Shown here: in pieces, positions 61,616-64,000 of the stretch
Layout: each line of letters starts with the position of its first letter
Numbering within the stretch: position 1 is the first letter of the stretch
Assembly (NCBI RefSeq): GCF_039537985.1
Contig: NZ_BAABBN010000004.1
Span: 1,674,001-1,738,000, forward strand
From: Litoribacillus peritrichatus
Lineage (GTDB): Bacteria; Pseudomonadota; Gammaproteobacteria; Pseudomonadales; Litoribrevibacteraceae
Direction of reading: 5' to 3'
DNA length: 64,000 nt
The notes under the pieces: model-generated
What the model saw: the letters and a program-made list of their open reading frames with translations, nothing else
Told to the model about the DNA's origin: nothing
The model's database searches: none
Position numbers and translations under genes: made by a program

Positions 61616-63886
61616 ATGAATAACAATATTTCGGTCATGAAACGAGATGGGCGCTGTGAGCCTATTGATTTAGATAAAATCCATAAAGTCATTGAGTGGG
61701 CTGCAAAAGGCTTGGACAATGTCTCCGTTTCAGAAGTTGAGTTGAAATCTCACATTCAATTTTTTAACGGCATCAAAACCGAAGATATTCACGAAACACT
61801 TATTAAGTCAGCCGCTGACCTAATTTCGCAAGACACACCGGATTACCAATTCCTGGCTGCGCGTCTTTCTATTTTCCACTTGCGCAAAAAAGCATTTGGT
61901 CGTTTCGAACCACCTCGCCTATACGATCACGTCGTAAAAATGGTGAACGATAACCGATACGATAACCACTTGCTTGAAGACTACACAGAAGCTGAATTCG
62001 ATCAAATGAACGAGTTCATGGATCACTGGCGAGACATGGACTTCAGCTACGCAGCGGTAAAACAGCTCGAAGGCAAATATTTGGTTCAAAATCGGGTTTC
62101 CGGCGAAATTTACGAAAGCCCGCAGATCTTATACATCTTAATTGGCGCATGTTTATTTGCCAGCTATGAAAAAGACCGTCGTCTGGACTTCATCAAGCGA
62201 TTTTATGACGCGGTATCTCAGTTTAAGTTATCTTTGCCCACGCCAATCATGGCAGGTGTTCGTACACCAACGCGTCAATTCAGTTCATGCGTTCTGATTG
62301 AAACAGGCGACTCCTTGGATTCCATTAACGCATCTGCGGCATCCATTGTTAAATACGTCAGCCAGCGTGCGGGCATTGGTATTAACGCCGGCCGAATTCG
62401 TGCTTTGGGTAGCCCGATTCGCGGCGGGGAAGCCTTCCATACTGGCTGTATTCCTTTCTACAAGCACTTTCAGACAGCCGTTAAAAGCTGCTCTCAAGGG
62501 GGGGTTCGTGGCGGCGCTGCAACCCTGTTTTACCCATTATGGCACCTGGAAGTTGAATCCCTGCTTGTATTGAAAAACAACCGGGGCGTTGAGGAAAACC
62601 GAGTTCGCCACATGGACTACGGCGTTCAATTCAACCGTTTGATGTATCAGCGCCTGATCAAAGGCGGCAACATAACCTTGTTCAGTCCCTCTGACACACC
62701 GGGCCTGTATGATGCATTCTTTGAAGATCAAGAAAAGTTCGAAGAGCTGTACCTGAAGTACGAAGCCGATGACTCCATTCGTAAAAAGTCGATCAAGGCA
62801 ATTGAGCTTTTCTCCTTATTTGCTCAAGAGCGTGCCAGCACGGGTCGTATTTATTTGCAAAACGTGGATCACTGCAATACCCACAGCCCGTTCGACCCAG
62901 CTCAGGCACCGATCCGCCAGAGCAACCTGTGTCTAGAAATTGCATTGCCAACCAAACCATTAGACAGCATTGATGATCCAAACGGTGAGATTGCGCTTTG
63001 TACACTTGCCGCATTCAACTTGGGTGCATTGGAGAACCTGGACGAGCTGGAAGAACTGTCTGACTTGATCGTAAGAGCGTTGGACAGCCTGTTGAGCTAC
63101 CAGGATTACCCAATTAAAGCAGCAGAAACAGCCAGTCTGAGTCGTCGTACATTAGGCGTCGGGGTCATCAATTACGCGTACTACCTTGCTAAAAACTACA
63201 AGCGTTACTCTGATGGTTCTGCTAACAAACTGACTCATAAAACATTTGAAGCCATTCAATACAATCTATTGAAAGCATCGTGTAACTTAGCCAAAGAACA
63301 AGGCGCATGTGATAAGTTCAGCGAGACCACATACGCGCAAGGCATTCTTCCGATTGATACCTACCGGAAGGAATTGGACGACGTCTGTGCAGAGCCCCTG
63401 CATCAGGATTGGGAAACCTTACGCAAGGACATCAAAGAGCACGGTCTGCGTAACAGCACCCTGACAGCATTGATGCCCTCTGAAACATCGTCCCAGATCA
63501 GTAATGCAACCAATGGTATTGAACCACCTCGTGGCCTGATCAGTATCAAAGCCAGTAAAGACGGTATTCTTAAGCAAGTTGTCCCGAACATCGACGAGCA
63601 CAGAAATGAATACGAGTTACTATGGACCATTCCAAGTAACGACGGTTATTTACAGCTGGTTGGCATCATGCAAAAGTTTGTAGATCAGGCGATCTCGGCA
63701 AATACCAACTACGACCCGGCCAAATTTACAGACGGTAAAGTACCAATCAAAACTATTTTGAAAGACATACTTACCGCATATAAGTTAGGTGTTAAAACGC
63801 TTTATTATCACAATACCCGTGATGGTGCGAGTGATGACCACAGCGGTGGTGATGATGGCTGCGAAGGCGGCGCATGTAAGATTTAA
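61616..63886 (+). CDS. nrdA: Class Ia ribonucleoside-diphosphate reductase, alpha subunit
   Basis: A 756-residue subunit reducing ribonucleotides to deoxyribonucleotides. An N-terminal ATP-cone (about residues 1-95, ISVMKRDGRCEPIDLDKIHK) senses dATP/ATP. The barrel carries the cysteines of SSCVLIETGDSL, SNLCLEIALPT and ALCTLAAFNLG, and the C-terminal DGCEGGACKI holds the thioredoxin/glutaredoxin-reduced cysteine pair. The length is close to E. coli NrdA. Two NrdR boxes lie 130-180 bases upstream. nrdB is expected after the window. Confidence 0.97.
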   Translation: MNNNISVMKRDGRCEPIDLDKIHKVIEWAAKGLDNVSVSEVELKSHIQFFNGIKTEDIHETLIKSAADLISQDTPDYQFLAARLSIFHLRKKAFGRFEPPRLYDHVVKMVNDNRYDNHLLEDYTEAEFDQMNEFMDHWRDMDFSYAAVKQLEGKYLVQNRVSGEIYESPQILYILIGACLFASYEKDRRLDFIKRFYDAVSQFKLSLPTPIMAGVRTPTRQFSSCVLIETGDSLDSINASAASIVKYVSQRAGIGINAGRIRALGSPIRGGEAFHTGCIPFYKHFQTAVKSCSQGGVRGGAATLFYPLWHLEVESLLVLKNNRGVEENRVRHMDYGVQFNRLMYQRLIKGGNITLFSPSDTPGLYDAFFEDQEKFEELYLKYEADDSIRKKSIKAIELFSLFAQERASTGRIYLQNVDHCNTHSPFDPAQAPIRQSNLCLEIALPTKPLDSIDDPNGEIALCTLAAFNLGALENLDELEELSDLIVRALDSLLSYQDYPIKAAETASLSRRTLGVGVINYAYYLAKNYKRYSDGSANKLTHKTFEAIQYNLLKASCNLAKEQGACDKFSETTYAQGILPIDTYRKELDDVCAEPLHQDWETLRKDIKEHGLRNSTLTALMPSETSSQISNATNGIEPPRGLISIKASKDGILKQVVPNIDEHRNEYELLWTIPSNDGYLQLVGIMQKFVDQAISANTNYDPAKFTDGKVPIKTILKDILTAYKLGVKTLYYHNTRDGASDDHSGGDDGCEGGACKI

Positions 63887-63909
63887 TCTTACAAACTTAA
63901 TAGCAAAAA

Positions 63910-63937
63910 CCAATGGGGCGGCCCGCCGTCTCATTGG
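63910..63937 (+). other. Hairpin downstream of nrdA
   Basis: CCAATG and CATTGG enclose a GC-rich inner pairing, 24 bases after the nrdA stop. There is no U-run, so it is more likely an mRNA processing or stability element before nrdB than a terminator. Confidence 0.4.
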
Positions 63938-64000
63938 AACATTCAAAAAATACTATTTCCGTGTTCGTTTGGACCCAGCAAATGCAGTACACAATTTTTA

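Noticed and set aside
1..64000. tRNA, rRNA, CRISPR array, prophage or transposase genes
   Set aside because: None was recognised. No regular spaced repeats, no transposase motifs and no cloverleaf-like sequence were seen by eye; a covariance search was not possible.

Overview
The window is a chromosomal stretch of a gammaproteobacterium. By eye its GC content is in the mid-forties and it is densely coded on both strands. Gene content and order resemble Pseudomonas and marine Oceanospirillales-type bacteria. Two blocks, as I recall the Pseudomonas gene order, are conserved: ffh / rpsP-rimM-trmD-rplS / xerD-dsbC / hom-thrC / recJ, and argG-motY-rnt-peroxiredoxin-grxD. I saw no rRNA, tRNA, CRISPR array, prophage or insertion sequence. 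I cannot name the species from sequence alone.

Layout. Positions 1-5400: the 5' end of a lipoprotein gene, a DUF1761 protein, a di-haem cytochrome c peroxidase-like lipoprotein, a RecF/SMC-like ATPase, a MAPEG protein, and a MarR regulator divergent from a small membrane protein, with two matching palindromic operators. Positions 5400-9800: a disturbed locus. A MocR-type regulator and a divergent exported DJ-1/PfpI protein have had their shared region duplicated around a low-GC GNAT acetyltransferase gene. This leaves one broken copy of each gene and looks like a single-crossover integration. Positions 9800-15400: recJ, a periplasmic solute-binding protein, thrC and hom. Positions 15500-24200: a thioesterase and LysR pair, gamma-glutamyltransferase, and a TetR-controlled RND efflux operon. 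This accessory stretch sits inside the otherwise conserved dsbC-hom block. Positions 24200-32200: dsbC, xerD, the rplS operon, ffh, a CcsA/YpjD-like protein and a CNNM/CorC-like protein.

Positions 32300-36800 hold the most unusual locus: three tightly coupled genes encoding an 810-residue protein I do not recognise, a phosphatidylserine decarboxylase-like enzyme with a GSST processing site, and a polytopic Lgt-like (prolipoprotein diacylglyceryl transferase family) protein. The arrangement suggests a dedicated lipid-modification pathway.

Positions 36800-47100: a small membrane protein, SlyD, glutaredoxin, a PA0069-type radical SAM protein, an HD-GYP phosphodiesterase followed by a cyclic-nucleotide-binding-fold protein and a PerM-like transporter, a glyoxalase-II-like hydrolase, cmoB and cmoA, and an orphan sensor kinase. 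Positions 47100-53050: the argG-grxD block, lacking pyrC and with a TonB-like gene before grxD. Positions 53100-58200: HyuB-like, ArgD-like, an ABC ATPase without permease, and a solute-binding protein. Positions 58400-64000: an RstA/RstB-like two-component pair, a probable small RNA ending in a strong terminator just after an RstA-box-like site, two well-spaced NrdR boxes, and nrdA.
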